NCBI GenBank assembly: GCA_001314715.1
Contig: LJSV01000002.1
Coordinates: 62,001 to 126,000 of the forward strand
DNA: 64,000 nucleotides
Origin: Rhodobacteraceae bacterium HLUCCA12
GTDB lineage: Bacteria; Pseudomonadota; Alphaproteobacteria; Rhodobacterales; Rhodobacteraceae
Reading direction: 5' to 3'
Shown: piece by piece, positions 35,268 through 42,782 of the stretch
How the letters are laid out: every line of letters begins with the position of its first letter
Position numbering within the stretch: position 1 is the first letter of the stretch
Made by a program: the position numbers and the translations under genes
Notes under the pieces: model-generated
What the model was told of the DNA's origin: nothing
Database searches by the model: none
What the model saw: only the letters and a program-made list of their open reading frames with translations

Positions 35268-38225
35268 TTACGCGGCTTCGATCTGGCAAAGCGTGACCTT
35301 GCCTTCGTGCATGCCGGTCACCGGGTCATAGCCGTAGGTGGTGATGACATTGACGGATTCGCCCAGCACGATCGGGTCTGCCCCCTCGGGGTATTTGCCC
35401 CGCTGATCCTCGCCCTGGAACCAGCCGGCAAAATGAAAGGGCATGAACGCCAGCCCCGGATTCACCCGCTCGGTCACCAGTGCCTTGACCCTGGCGCGCG
35501 ATTCCCCCTCGGCCCCGGTCACCCAGACCCAGCCGCCATCGACGATGCCGCGCTCCTCGGCGTCCTGCGGATTGATCTCGACGAACATGTCCTGCTGAAG
35601 CTCGGCCAGCCAAGGGTTCGAGCGCGTTTCCTCGCCGCCCCCCTCGTATTCCACCAGCCGCCCCGAGGTCAGCACGATCGGGAAGTTTTCTGCGACCCGG
35701 TTGTCCACATTGGCCATCTGGATTGTGTGGCCGATGTTGGGCATCCGCTGGTGGCGGCTGTCGTCGCGCGTCGGATAATCGGCGACCAGGTCGGGACGCG
35801 GCGAATAGATCGGTTCGCGGTGCACTGGGATCGGGTCGGGCAGATTCCACGCCACGGCGCGGGCCTTGCCGTTGCCGAAGGGCACGCAGCCGTGTTCGAT
35901 CGCCACGCGCTGAATGCCGCCCGACAGGTCGATCGACCAGCTGACGGCGCCGGGATCGTCGCCGCCGATGCGTTCGATCGTGGCGCGTTCCTCGTCGGTC
36001 AGGTCGGCGTCCCAGCCCAGCTGTTGCAGCAGGGCATAGGTGAACTGCGGATACCCGTCCTCGATATCCGATTCCGGGGGCCAGTTGCCCTCGGCCAGAA
36101 GGGTTTCGCCATCACGCTCCAGCCCGAAGCGCGGCCGGAAGGCGCCGCCGCCGTCCTTGACCGGAATGTTGGGGTTGTAAAGGATATGGGTGCCCGGATG
36201 GCGGAACTCGGGCGTGCCCCAGCAGGGCCAAGGCAGGCCATAGTAATCGCCGCGCACCTCTTCGGGGGCGTCATCGCCGGCGCGCAGGGTCACCAGGTCG
36301 AAATGTTCCTGGTATGCGATATGGGCCTTCAGCCGCTCGGGCGACTGGCCGGTATAGCCGGTGGACCAGCCGCCGCGATTGATCTCGCGCAGGATCGACT
36401 CGGCCGAGGGTTCCGGTCCGAACTTGCCCTCGATCATGTCATAGGGTTTGAACATCTCGTCGGCGAAGCCCAGCTTTTCGGACAGGCGGTAGATGACCGC
36501 GAAATCGTTGTCCGATTCAAAGATCGGATCGACGATCTTTTCGCCCCACTGGACGGATCGGTTGGACGCCGTGCGCGAGCCGTTCACTTCGAACTGGGTG
36601 CAGACCGGCAACAGATAGGTGTTGTCGCTGCGTGAATGCAGCGCGGCAAAAGTGGTCGGGTGCGGGTCGGCCACGACCAGCAGGTCCAGCGCATCCATGC
36701 CGCGCTGGGCGTCCTGCATCCGTGGCACGGTGTTGCCGCCGTGCCCCATGACGATCATCGCCTTGATGTTGTCGCGCTGATCGACCTCTTCGGCATCCAG
36801 AAGCGCGGCATCGAACCAGCGCGTCGAGGTGATGCCGGGCACACCCATGTTCTGTTCGGGGGTGCGCGCATCGCGACCGCCCTTGGCGGGCACTTCGTCA
36901 AAGCGGCTGACGAAATAGTCATAGGGCACGTCCCAGACCCGCGACCAGTGGCGCCACGCCCCTTCGCCCAGGCCGTAATAGCAGGGCAGGTTGGCCACAT
37001 CGAGTCCGAAGTCCGTCGCCCCCTGAACGTTGCAGTGGCCGCGGAAGATATTGGCGCCGGTGCCGGGGAAGCCCACATTGCCGGTTGCCAGCAAGAGGTT
37101 GCAATAGGCGCGCACGTTCGCGGTGCCGACCGTGTGCTGCGTGCCCCCCATGCACCAGATGAAGGTCGAGGGCTTTTGCGTGGCAAAGGTTTCTGCCACC
37201 CGTGCCAGCGTGTCGCCGGGGATGCCGGAGATGTCTTCGACGACATCCGGGGTATAGGCCTGCACCGCCTCGCGGATCTGGTCCATGCCCCAGACCCGCT
37301 GATCCAGGAATTCCTGATCTTCCCAGCCGTTCTCGAAGATGTGCCACATGATCCCCCAGATCACCGCGATGTCGGTGCCGGGGCGGAAGCGGACATATTC
37401 GGTGGCATGGGCCGCGGTGCGGGTGAAGCGCGGGTCCAGCACGATGACGTTGGCGCGGTTGAGCTCCTTGCCCTCAAGGATGTGCTGCAACGAGACCGGG
37501 TGCGCCTCGGCCGCGTTGGAGCCCATGAAGATCACGGTCTTCGAGTTGCGGATGTCGTTGTAGCTGTTGGTCATCGCGCCGTAGCCCCAGGTATTGGCCA
37601 CGCCGGCGACGGTGGTCGAATGGCAGATCCGCGCCTGGTGATCGACATTGTTCGTGCCCCAGAAGGCCGCGAACTTGCGGAACAGATACGACCCCTCGTT
37701 CGAGAACTTCGCCGACCCCAGCAGATAGACGCTGTCGGCGCCCGAATTCTCGCGGATATCCAGTAGCTTGTCGCCGATCTCGTCGATCGCGTCTTCCCAG
37801 CTGATGCGCTGCCATTCGCCGCCCACCTTCTTCATCGGGTATTTCAGGCGACGATCGCCGTGGACCAGTTCACGCACCGATGCGCCCTTGGCGCAATGGG
37901 TGCCGCGGTTGATCGGGCTGTGCCAGCTGGGTTCCTGGCCGACCCAGACCCCGTTCTGCACTTCGGCGGTCACGGTGCAACCGACCGAGCAATGGGTGCA
38001 GATGTTCTTGCGGCGCTCGATGTCCTGGCTGTGGTCGGTCGGCCCGGCCTCGGCCCGGCGGGTCATTCCGGCGCCGATGCCGCCAAGGGCGGCAAGCCCG
38101 GCCACGCCCAGCCCGGACGACCGAAGGAAGCTGCGCCGGTCGATCGGCTTTGCCGACAGCCCCGCCGCCATCTGCGACAGACGGCCGCCCTGCGCGGCCT
38201 CACGGGTTCTGCGTTTGACCAGCAT
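35268..38225 (-). CDS. fdhA: Formate dehydrogenase alpha subunit, Cys type, TAT-exported
   Basis: 985 aa molybdo- or tungsto-bis-MGD enzyme. The twin-arginine signal contains DRRSFLRSS (Arg30-Arg31), so it works outside the cytoplasmic membrane. The [4Fe-4S] ligands are Cys76, Cys79, Cys83 and Cys111. The metal ligand is Cys201 in QARICHSTTV, where E. coli FdnG has selenocysteine; no in-frame UGA is used. The following His is the expected catalytic partner. It oxidises formate to CO2 and feeds electrons to FdhB and FdhC. It starts 4 bp after the small TAT-target gene. Confidence 0.95.
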   Translation of the reverse strand: MLVKRRTREAAQGGRLSQMAAGLSAKPIDRRSFLRSSGLGVAGLAALGGIGAGMTRRAEAGPTDHSQDIERRKNICTHCSVGCTVTAEVQNGVWVGQEPSWHSPINRGTHCAKGASVRELVHGDRRLKYPMKKVGGEWQRISWEDAIDEIGDKLLDIRENSGADSVYLLGSAKFSNEGSYLFRKFAAFWGTNNVDHQARICHSTTVAGVANTWGYGAMTNSYNDIRNSKTVIFMGSNAAEAHPVSLQHILEGKELNRANVIVLDPRFTRTAAHATEYVRFRPGTDIAVIWGIMWHIFENGWEDQEFLDQRVWGMDQIREAVQAYTPDVVEDISGIPGDTLARVAETFATQKPSTFIWCMGGTQHTVGTANVRAYCNLLLATGNVGFPGTGANIFRGHCNVQGATDFGLDVANLPCYYGLGEGAWRHWSRVWDVPYDYFVSRFDEVPAKGGRDARTPEQNMGVPGITSTRWFDAALLDAEEVDQRDNIKAMIVMGHGGNTVPRMQDAQRGMDALDLLVVADPHPTTFAALHSRSDNTYLLPVCTQFEVNGSRTASNRSVQWGEKIVDPIFESDNDFAVIYRLSEKLGFADEMFKPYDMIEGKFGPEPSAESILREINRGGWSTGYTGQSPERLKAHIAYQEHFDLVTLRAGDDAPEEVRGDYYGLPWPCWGTPEFRHPGTHILYNPNIPVKDGGGAFRPRFGLERDGETLLAEGNWPPESDIEDGYPQFTYALLQQLGWDADLTDEERATIERIGGDDPGAVSWSIDLSGGIQRVAIEHGCVPFGNGKARAVAWNLPDPIPVHREPIYSPRPDLVADYPTRDDSRHQRMPNIGHTIQMANVDNRVAENFPIVLTSGRLVEYEGGGEETRSNPWLAELQQDMFVEINPQDAEERGIVDGGWVWVTGAEGESRARVKALVTERVNPGLAFMPFHFAGWFQGEDQRGKYPEGADPIVLGESVNVITTYGYDPVTGMHEGKVTLCQIEAA

Positions 38226-38228
38226 GAC

Positions 38229-38438
38229 TCATTCCTCCGGGCGGTAGTAGCGATTGGTGCGGTAGAACGTCTCGACGTGCTCGGTTTCGCGGTAGCGCGC
38301 GCGGGTGCGCTCGTCGCCGGTTTCCCGGGCCATGACCGGCCGGGCCCCGCCAACGCTCAGCGCCGAGGCTGCCCCCGCACCAAGGGCCGCGCCAAAAAGG
38401 CCGCGCCGGCTGATGCGGTTTTCACGATGCTTCGTCAT
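38229..38438 (-). CDS. Formate dehydrogenase region TAT-target small protein
   Basis: 69 aa with a twin-arginine motif (SRRGLFGAALGAGAASALSVGG) and a short, charged, Tyr/Arg-rich mature part (RYRETEHVETFYRTNRYYRPEE). It matches the TIGR02811-type family of small proteins found just before the alpha subunit of TAT-exported formate dehydrogenases. It may travel with or help export the alpha subunit; the role has not been shown. A ribosome site GGGAGG supports the start at 38438. Confidence 0.88.
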   Translation of the reverse strand: MTKHRENRISRRGLFGAALGAGAASALSVGGARPVMARETGDERTRARYRETEHVETFYRTNRYYRPEE

Positions 38439-38494
38439 GTCCAACCTCCCTGGGTTTCGGGCTGTCGTCGCGCCCGATGACGTCGTCTGTCCAG

Positions 38495-39100
38495 TCATGC
38501 CGCCAGGGCAAAGGCCCTGGCGTCGATATCCACAAGCAGTCGCCCGATCTCGGCCATCGGGCGATAGAAGGCCGCGCTGGGCGCAACGGCCAGATCGTCA
38601 AAGAAGCGGCCGGCCCAGGGGGCAAGGTGGCGCTGAAAGAACGCGGACTGTTCGACGGGATCGGTGTCGATCTCGCCCGCGGCCATGGCGCCCATCACCT
38701 CGAACAAAAGGGCGATATGGTCCTCGGGTTCATGCCGATCCCTGGCGCGGGCGATGCCCAGCCGCGCCAGATCGCCGCGCAGTTCGGCCAGCGGCCGTTC
38801 GTTCAGAAATCCGGTCATGTAGAAACTGGCATAGGGCAGCAGTTCGCCGCGGCCGACACCGATGAACAGCTCGAAATACTCGCGCTCGACGGTCCTGGCG
38901 TCGGTTTCGCGGGCGGCGCGTGCCAACGCCCCATAGGCCTGACCCAGCGGCGTCGCATCGCCCTGAAGGGCGGCGGCGGCGTCAAGCATGGCCTGATCGG
39001 GGGGGGCGGCAAGAAGGCGGGACAGGAAGCGATATTGCGCGCTTCGCAGCAGATCGACCGTATCGCTCGCTGGCCCGGAGCCGGGCTGGCTTGCCGTCAT
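38495..39100 (-). CDS. TorD-family chaperone for formate dehydrogenase
   Basis: 201 aa, helical TorD/DmsD type. It carries EREYFELFIGVGRGELLPYASFYMTGFLNERPLA, the family core with the YxxLFxGxGxxxLxPxxS pattern, and the helix EPEDHIALLFEVM. Such chaperones bind the TAT signal of a molybdoenzyme until the cofactor is in place. It is the first gene of the leftward torD-like, small TAT protein, fdhA, fdhB, fdhC operon and has a clear promoter. Confidence 0.88.
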   Translation of the reverse strand: MTASQPGSGPASDTVDLLRSAQYRFLSRLLAAPPDQAMLDAAAALQGDATPLGQAYGALARAARETDARTVEREYFELFIGVGRGELLPYASFYMTGFLNERPLAELRGDLARLGIARARDRHEPEDHIALLFEVMGAMAAGEIDTDPVEQSAFFQRHLAPWAGRFFDDLAVAPSAAFYRPMAEIGRLLVDIDARAFALAA

Positions 39101-39168
39101 CTGAGACTCTCCCGAAACGCCTCGTTGGGCGGGCAGGGCGGTTTTCCGCGTTGTCCTGCAACTGTTTC

Positions 39169-39198
39169 ACTATACCGTCAGGTCAAGAGCCCGGTCAA
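39169..39198 (-). promoter_or_regulatory. Sigma-70-type promoter of the fdh operon
   Basis: On the minus strand, TTGACC (plus 39193-39198) and TATAGT (plus 39169-39174) are 18 bp apart. Start would be near 39162, giving a leader of about 60 nt before the TorD-like gene. No FNR-type box was found next to it. Confidence 0.6.
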
Positions 39199-39230
39199 AT
39201 GAATCCGGCGGCTACGCATACGACCTTTGT

Positions 39231-39860
39231 CTAGCTGGGCATCGCCCCGCCATGGCGCCGGCGGGACCGGTCCGGTGCAGGCTGCGCCGCGCCAGTTTCA
39301 CGCCCTTTGGGGTCATCAGATTGTCCCGTCGCCTGACCTTGGGGTTCGGGCGCGGCGGTCTTGTGCGGATCGCGTTCGCCGGTGTCGGATTGCGCAGGCG
39401 GTGCACCGGGCTGATCTGCGACTGGCTCGGTCTCGCGAATTGCGGGGCGCGGCGCCTTGAGAGCCTGGGCCATCTTGCGAATGCTGTCTGCCGTCAGGAT
39501 GCCGCCATCGCCCGGCACCCCACCCGGCGTGTTCCAATCCCAGGCGTAATCGACCGCGCAATCGACATGATCGCGGATGGCCGGCGTCAGAAGCCACATC
39601 TTGCGCATGGCGGCATTCCTGAGGGGGGCCGGGACACCGGGGCGCAGGAAGGGGCGCAAGTCGCTCTCGGCGGTCAAGGTCTCGATCCTGGGCAGGGCGG
39701 CCAGTTCCGCCTCGCTCACGGGGGGCGGTTCGTCGGGCAGGAATGGATCGCCGGGCGTGGGGGCCTCGGTCTCGTCATCCTCGGGCCGCTGTGACGGGTC
39801 TGCCCGGCGGTCCAGGGCCTTGCGCTGCGACCAGCGATCCAGGAACGATCCGCCGCTCAT
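39231..39860 (-). CDS. DUF3306 family protein
   Basis: 209 aa. The opening GGSFLDRWSQRKA and the central block LPRIETLTAESDLRPFLRPGVPAPLRNAAMRKMWLLTPAIRDHVDCAVDYAWDWNTPGGVPG are the DUF3306 signature; the tail is low-complexity, rich in Pro, Gln and Arg. No membrane segment. Genes of this family sit beside formate dehydrogenase genes in many proteobacteria; the function is unknown. It starts 3 bp before the end of the DUF3305 gene (ATGTCTGA overlap region), so the two are expressed together. Confidence 0.85.
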   Translation of the reverse strand: MSGGSFLDRWSQRKALDRRADPSQRPEDDETEAPTPGDPFLPDEPPPVSEAELAALPRIETLTAESDLRPFLRPGVPAPLRNAAMRKMWLLTPAIRDHVDCAVDYAWDWNTPGGVPGDGGILTADSIRKMAQALKAPRPAIRETEPVADQPGAPPAQSDTGERDPHKTAAPEPQGQATGQSDDPKGRETGAAQPAPDRSRRRHGGAMPS

Positions 39861-40387
39861 GTCTGACCCTCGGGTTTGTGCCATTTCTGTTCGGGCGGCA
39901 GGATGCGGGGCGCGCGGGCCTGCAAGGCGTTCGGATCGCTGGGCTGGCGCTTGCGTTTCTTGAACGGGATGTCGACATGGTGGCGCGCCACGAAAGCTGC
40001 CAGCGCGTCGCGGATCGCGGCGGGCATCGGCACGGCCTCGACCGTGGCGTCGTCGTCGCCGGCGAACCCCTCGCCCTCATAGGGATCGACCGTGATGCAC
40101 GCCAGTTCGGCGGTGGCCGGGTCCTGCCCGCGCAGCGCCACCCAGACCGAAGGACGGCCAGAGTTCAGATTGTCCATGTGATGCGAGGTGTCGCCCGAGA
40201 ACAGCACCATTTCCGCGGCACCCAGATACCAGGTCTCGGTGCCGCTTTCATCGGTGATCAGGGTGCGGGGCGCCAGCGCGGGCACTTGCGGCAACACCGC
40301 CGACGGGCGCAACTGCGCCTGCCCCCAGCGCGTGACCGGTGGGCGGCGCATCGCCAGAACGCCCAGATGCAAGACCTCTTGCGGCAT
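39857..40387 (-). CDS. DUF3305 family protein
   Basis: 176 aa. DUF3305 features: RPPVTRWGQAQLRPSAVLP, ETWYLGAAEMVLFSGDTSHHMDNLNSGRPSVWVALRG, and AELACITVDPYEGEGF; the tail is basic (FKKRKRQPSDPNALQARAPR). Cytoplasmic by look. Two starts fit: an ATG at 40405 overlaps the previous stop as ATGA, while the ATG at 40387 has a strong ribosome site (AAGGGGGG) 6 bp upstream; the latter is preferred. Linked to formate dehydrogenase loci; function unknown. Confidence 0.85.
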   Translation of the reverse strand: MPQEVLHLGVLAMRRPPVTRWGQAQLRPSAVLPQVPALAPRTLITDESGTETWYLGAAEMVLFSGDTSHHMDNLNSGRPSVWVALRGQDPATAELACITVDPYEGEGFAGDDDATVEAVPMPAAIRDALAAFVARHHVDIPFKKRKRQPSDPNALQARAPRILPPEQKWHKPEGQT

Positions 40388-40401
40388 CGTTTCCCCCCTT
40401 G

Positions 40402-41394
40402 TCATCCCGCCGCGGTTGGCGCGGCCAGCGGCAACCCCGTCAGCAGGTTTTGCGGCTTGACCCTGATCGACATGTCGGGCGCCAGCCCCAGGATCAACCA
40501 GACAGGGTGCCCGGCCACATCTGGCAGCACCGCCGACGACCCGGCGAATTGCAACTCGAACAGCCCGACCAGGGTATCGCGCGGGCTCTGCCCTTTCCAG
40601 AGCGCATTTCCGATGGCGGTTCCGGCCTGGTCCAGCCCGACGAACCAGCGCAGGTCGATGCCATCGGCGCGGGTGTGCGGCGTAACCGTCACCGCATACC
40701 CGGTCATGTGGGTGACAAAGGCTTGCAGCGCGCGGGCCAGACCCTGACGTGCCAGCGGATCGCCGCCGAAGTTCAGCACCGTGGTATGCGCATCCGATCG
40801 TGACCAATAGGTCCATTCGTTGCCGCCACCCAGCACATCCAGCCCGTCAATCCCGCCCGAAAACATCGCGGTCAGCGGCGAGCTGTGCATCTCGGCCTCG
40901 AACGCCTGTGTCAATTCCTCGTCGGCCAGGAGCAGGGTGCCGTCCCTGACATGCGCGCGCTGGGGCCGGAACAGCAGTTCGGCGGCGCGCAGCACCTGGG
41001 CATCGCCACATCCGTCAAGGGCGTTGCGCAGGATCAGCTGCACCAGCTGGTTCATGAACACGATCGGCAGACGCATCCTGCGGTGCACGATATCGGCATA
41101 TCCCCCCTCGATCGTGCTTGCCGCGACCAGGGCGTCGCGCAACGCCAGCAGGAAGCCCCAGTTTTCGCGGGCGTCGGGGTCGGCCATGGCCGCCAGATCG
41201 CCCGGTTCGACCTGCGCACGCGGATCTGCCATGAGCCGGGCATAAACCGCGCGTTCGACGGCGCAGGCGTCCGTCGGTGGCACCACCTCGGGTCGGGCAA
41301 GCCAGGCAAGCAGCAACTCGTCGGTGACGATCATGCGACCCGACCGGTCCAGCCGGGTCAGATGATGGCCGCTTGCAACCCAGAATTCCGGCAT
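40402..41394 (-). CDS. DUF6352-like conserved protein of the fdh locus
   Basis: 330 aa, without signal peptide or membrane helix. It begins MPEFWVASGHHLTRLDRSGRMIVTDE and contains several acidic and hydrophobic blocks (PVWLILGLAPDMSIRVKPQNLLTG at the C-terminus). I associate it with the DUF6352 family found in alphaproteobacterial formate dehydrogenase loci, but the family name is from memory. The ATG at 41394 shares one base with the stop of the previous gene. No catalytic motif is recognised; an assembly role for the enzyme is inference. Confidence 0.7.
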   Translation of the reverse strand: MPEFWVASGHHLTRLDRSGRMIVTDELLLAWLARPEVVPPTDACAVERAVYARLMADPRAQVEPGDLAAMADPDARENWGFLLALRDALVAASTIEGGYADIVHRRMRLPIVFMNQLVQLILRNALDGCGDAQVLRAAELLFRPQRAHVRDGTLLLADEELTQAFEAEMHSSPLTAMFSGGIDGLDVLGGGNEWTYWSRSDAHTTVLNFGGDPLARQGLARALQAFVTHMTGYAVTVTPHTRADGIDLRWFVGLDQAGTAIGNALWKGQSPRDTLVGLFELQFAGSSAVLPDVAGHPVWLILGLAPDMSIRVKPQNLLTGLPLAAPTAAG

Positions 41395-41942
41395 CAATCG
41401 CCCCCGCGCAGGGCAAACAGGTCGATCGCGGCGTCCGCATCTTCCTCGACGATGTGAAAGGCGCGGTCGTGTCCTTGCAGATAACCCTGACCAAAGGCGG
41501 TTTCACGGCGCGGCGTCAGCGTGCGGAACTGTTCGCGGATATTGCCACCCTCGAACCGGCGGTAAAGGGCGATCAGCGTGTTTTCGGGGTGGTCGCGGCA
41601 CAGGCTTTCGGCCAGCGCCACCTCTTCCTCGGCGGCGGGCAGCGCGGTGGCCAGATCGGGCGCGCCCAGCCGTTCGACCAGCTGGCCCGCCAGTTGGCGC
41701 ACCATGGCTGCGCGTTCGGCCGTGCTGGCGGGCTGCACCACCACGAGGGTGGAGTGGCCAAAGCTTGCCAAACCCAGAAACCCGCTGCGAAAGGCGATGG
41801 CCTCCTTGCGGGTCAGGCTTTCGGCATCGCGGCCCCAAAACAGGAACGTCCCCGGCACGGCCCATTCGCCGGGTTCGGCGGCATGGGCGAAGACCACGGT
41901 ATCCGACGCGTCAAGGCGGATCGTGCGCGGCAAACGGGTCAC
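41394..41942 (-). CDS. DUF6505-like conserved protein of the fdh locus
   Basis: 182 aa. It begins with a GTG overlapping the stop of the ligase-like gene (GTGA). Text such as RTIRLDASDTVVFAHAAEPGEWAVPGTFLFW and TAFGQGYLQGHDRAFHIVEEDADAAIDLF shows a compact soluble protein. I associate it with the DUF6505 family, again from memory. It is the second gene in a five-gene leftward group of fdh-linked unknown proteins with overlapping ends. Confidence 0.7.
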   Translation of the reverse strand: MTRLPRTIRLDASDTVVFAHAAEPGEWAVPGTFLFWGRDAESLTRKEAIAFRSGFLGLASFGHSTLVVVQPASTAERAAMVRQLAGQLVERLGAPDLATALPAAEEEVALAESLCRDHPENTLIALYRRFEGGNIREQFRTLTPRRETAFGQGYLQGHDRAFHIVEEDADAAIDLFALRGGD

Positions 41943-42649
41943 AGGTTCGGCCCCTTCTTGCCGCGCCAGCCGGTCTGGCCCAGCGCCGCCATCAGCGGCG
42001 GATGGCGGCGCCCGCCGGATGGCGTGATCTCGACCAGCCGGTCCCCTTCGAACCGGCGGACACCGCGCAAAAGCGGCGGATCGATGCGCATCAGATAGCG
42101 GTTCGTGACCGACTCCAACCCCTCATGGGTCCAGCGGTCGAAATAAAGCATCATGTAGGAGGCGAATGTCGCGACGATCATGTCAGCCGGGTCGAACCCC
42201 TCTTCCTTGAGCGAGAGGCTGTCGGGGCAGTCGCCGGGATGCGCCAGGTGGTCGCGGTCGGCGATCAGTTCGGCGGCAAAGACCATCCAGTCGGGCACCG
42301 CGTCCGGCCCGCAGCCCGGCGCAACCCGAAACCGCCCGCCACCCAGTCGCGCCCCGTCAAAGCGCACCTCGTCCGGCCAGACAAAGCGCACCGGGCGTTC
42401 GGGCGGGCAGTGCGCTGCGAGCGCGTCGCCCAGCGCGGTCATGCCCAGAATGAACGCCATCTGCGCCTGTTCCAGCGGCGCGTCGGGTTCCAGAACCACC
42501 GCGAAGGCCAGCAGGCCCGGCCCCTCATGCAGGACCAGCGTGCCCGCGCCATGTTCGTCGGCCAGGGCGGCCGCTTCCTCCAGCACGTCCTCGCCCGATG
42601 CGCGGATCGGGGTGAACGGCGGTGGCAGCATCAATGTCTCTTGCACCAT
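41939..42649 (-). CDS. Biotin/lipoate-protein ligase-like protein of the fdh locus
   Basis: 236 aa. The fold is that of the biotin/lipoate ligase catalytic domain: EEAAALADEHGAGTLVLHEG near the start, a central VRFVWPDEVRFDGARLGGGRFRVAPG, which corresponds to the KWPND and GILVE parts, and a C-terminal DUF4444-like extension. The usual KWPND Lys is replaced (FVWPDEV), and the GRGRxGR adenylate loop is not evident, so true ligase activity is doubtful. It may bind rather than attach a cofactor. The start at 42649 follows AGAGGATC. Confidence 0.72.
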   Translation of the reverse strand: MVQETLMLPPPFTPIRASGEDVLEEAAALADEHGAGTLVLHEGPGLLAFAVVLEPDAPLEQAQMAFILGMTALGDALAAHCPPERPVRFVWPDEVRFDGARLGGGRFRVAPGCGPDAVPDWMVFAAELIADRDHLAHPGDCPDSLSLKEEGFDPADMIVATFASYMMLYFDRWTHEGLESVTNRYLMRIDPPLLRGVRRFEGDRLVEITPSGGRRHPPLMAALGQTGWRGKKGPNL

Positions 42650-42782
42650 GGCGATCCTCTTCCCAGTCGCAGTCTTGCGCGTTGCGCAGTTCACGGCAAG
42701 GCGTTCTTTCGGGTGGCTATCCAAGACGCCGGTCGCGGGCTATATCGGAAGAAATAAGCCATGCGCCAGCCAGGGGAAGCCC

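Noticed and set aside
35268-38225. Selenocysteine in the formate dehydrogenase
   Set aside because: The metal-ligand codon is TGC (Cys201), and the frame has no internal TGA.
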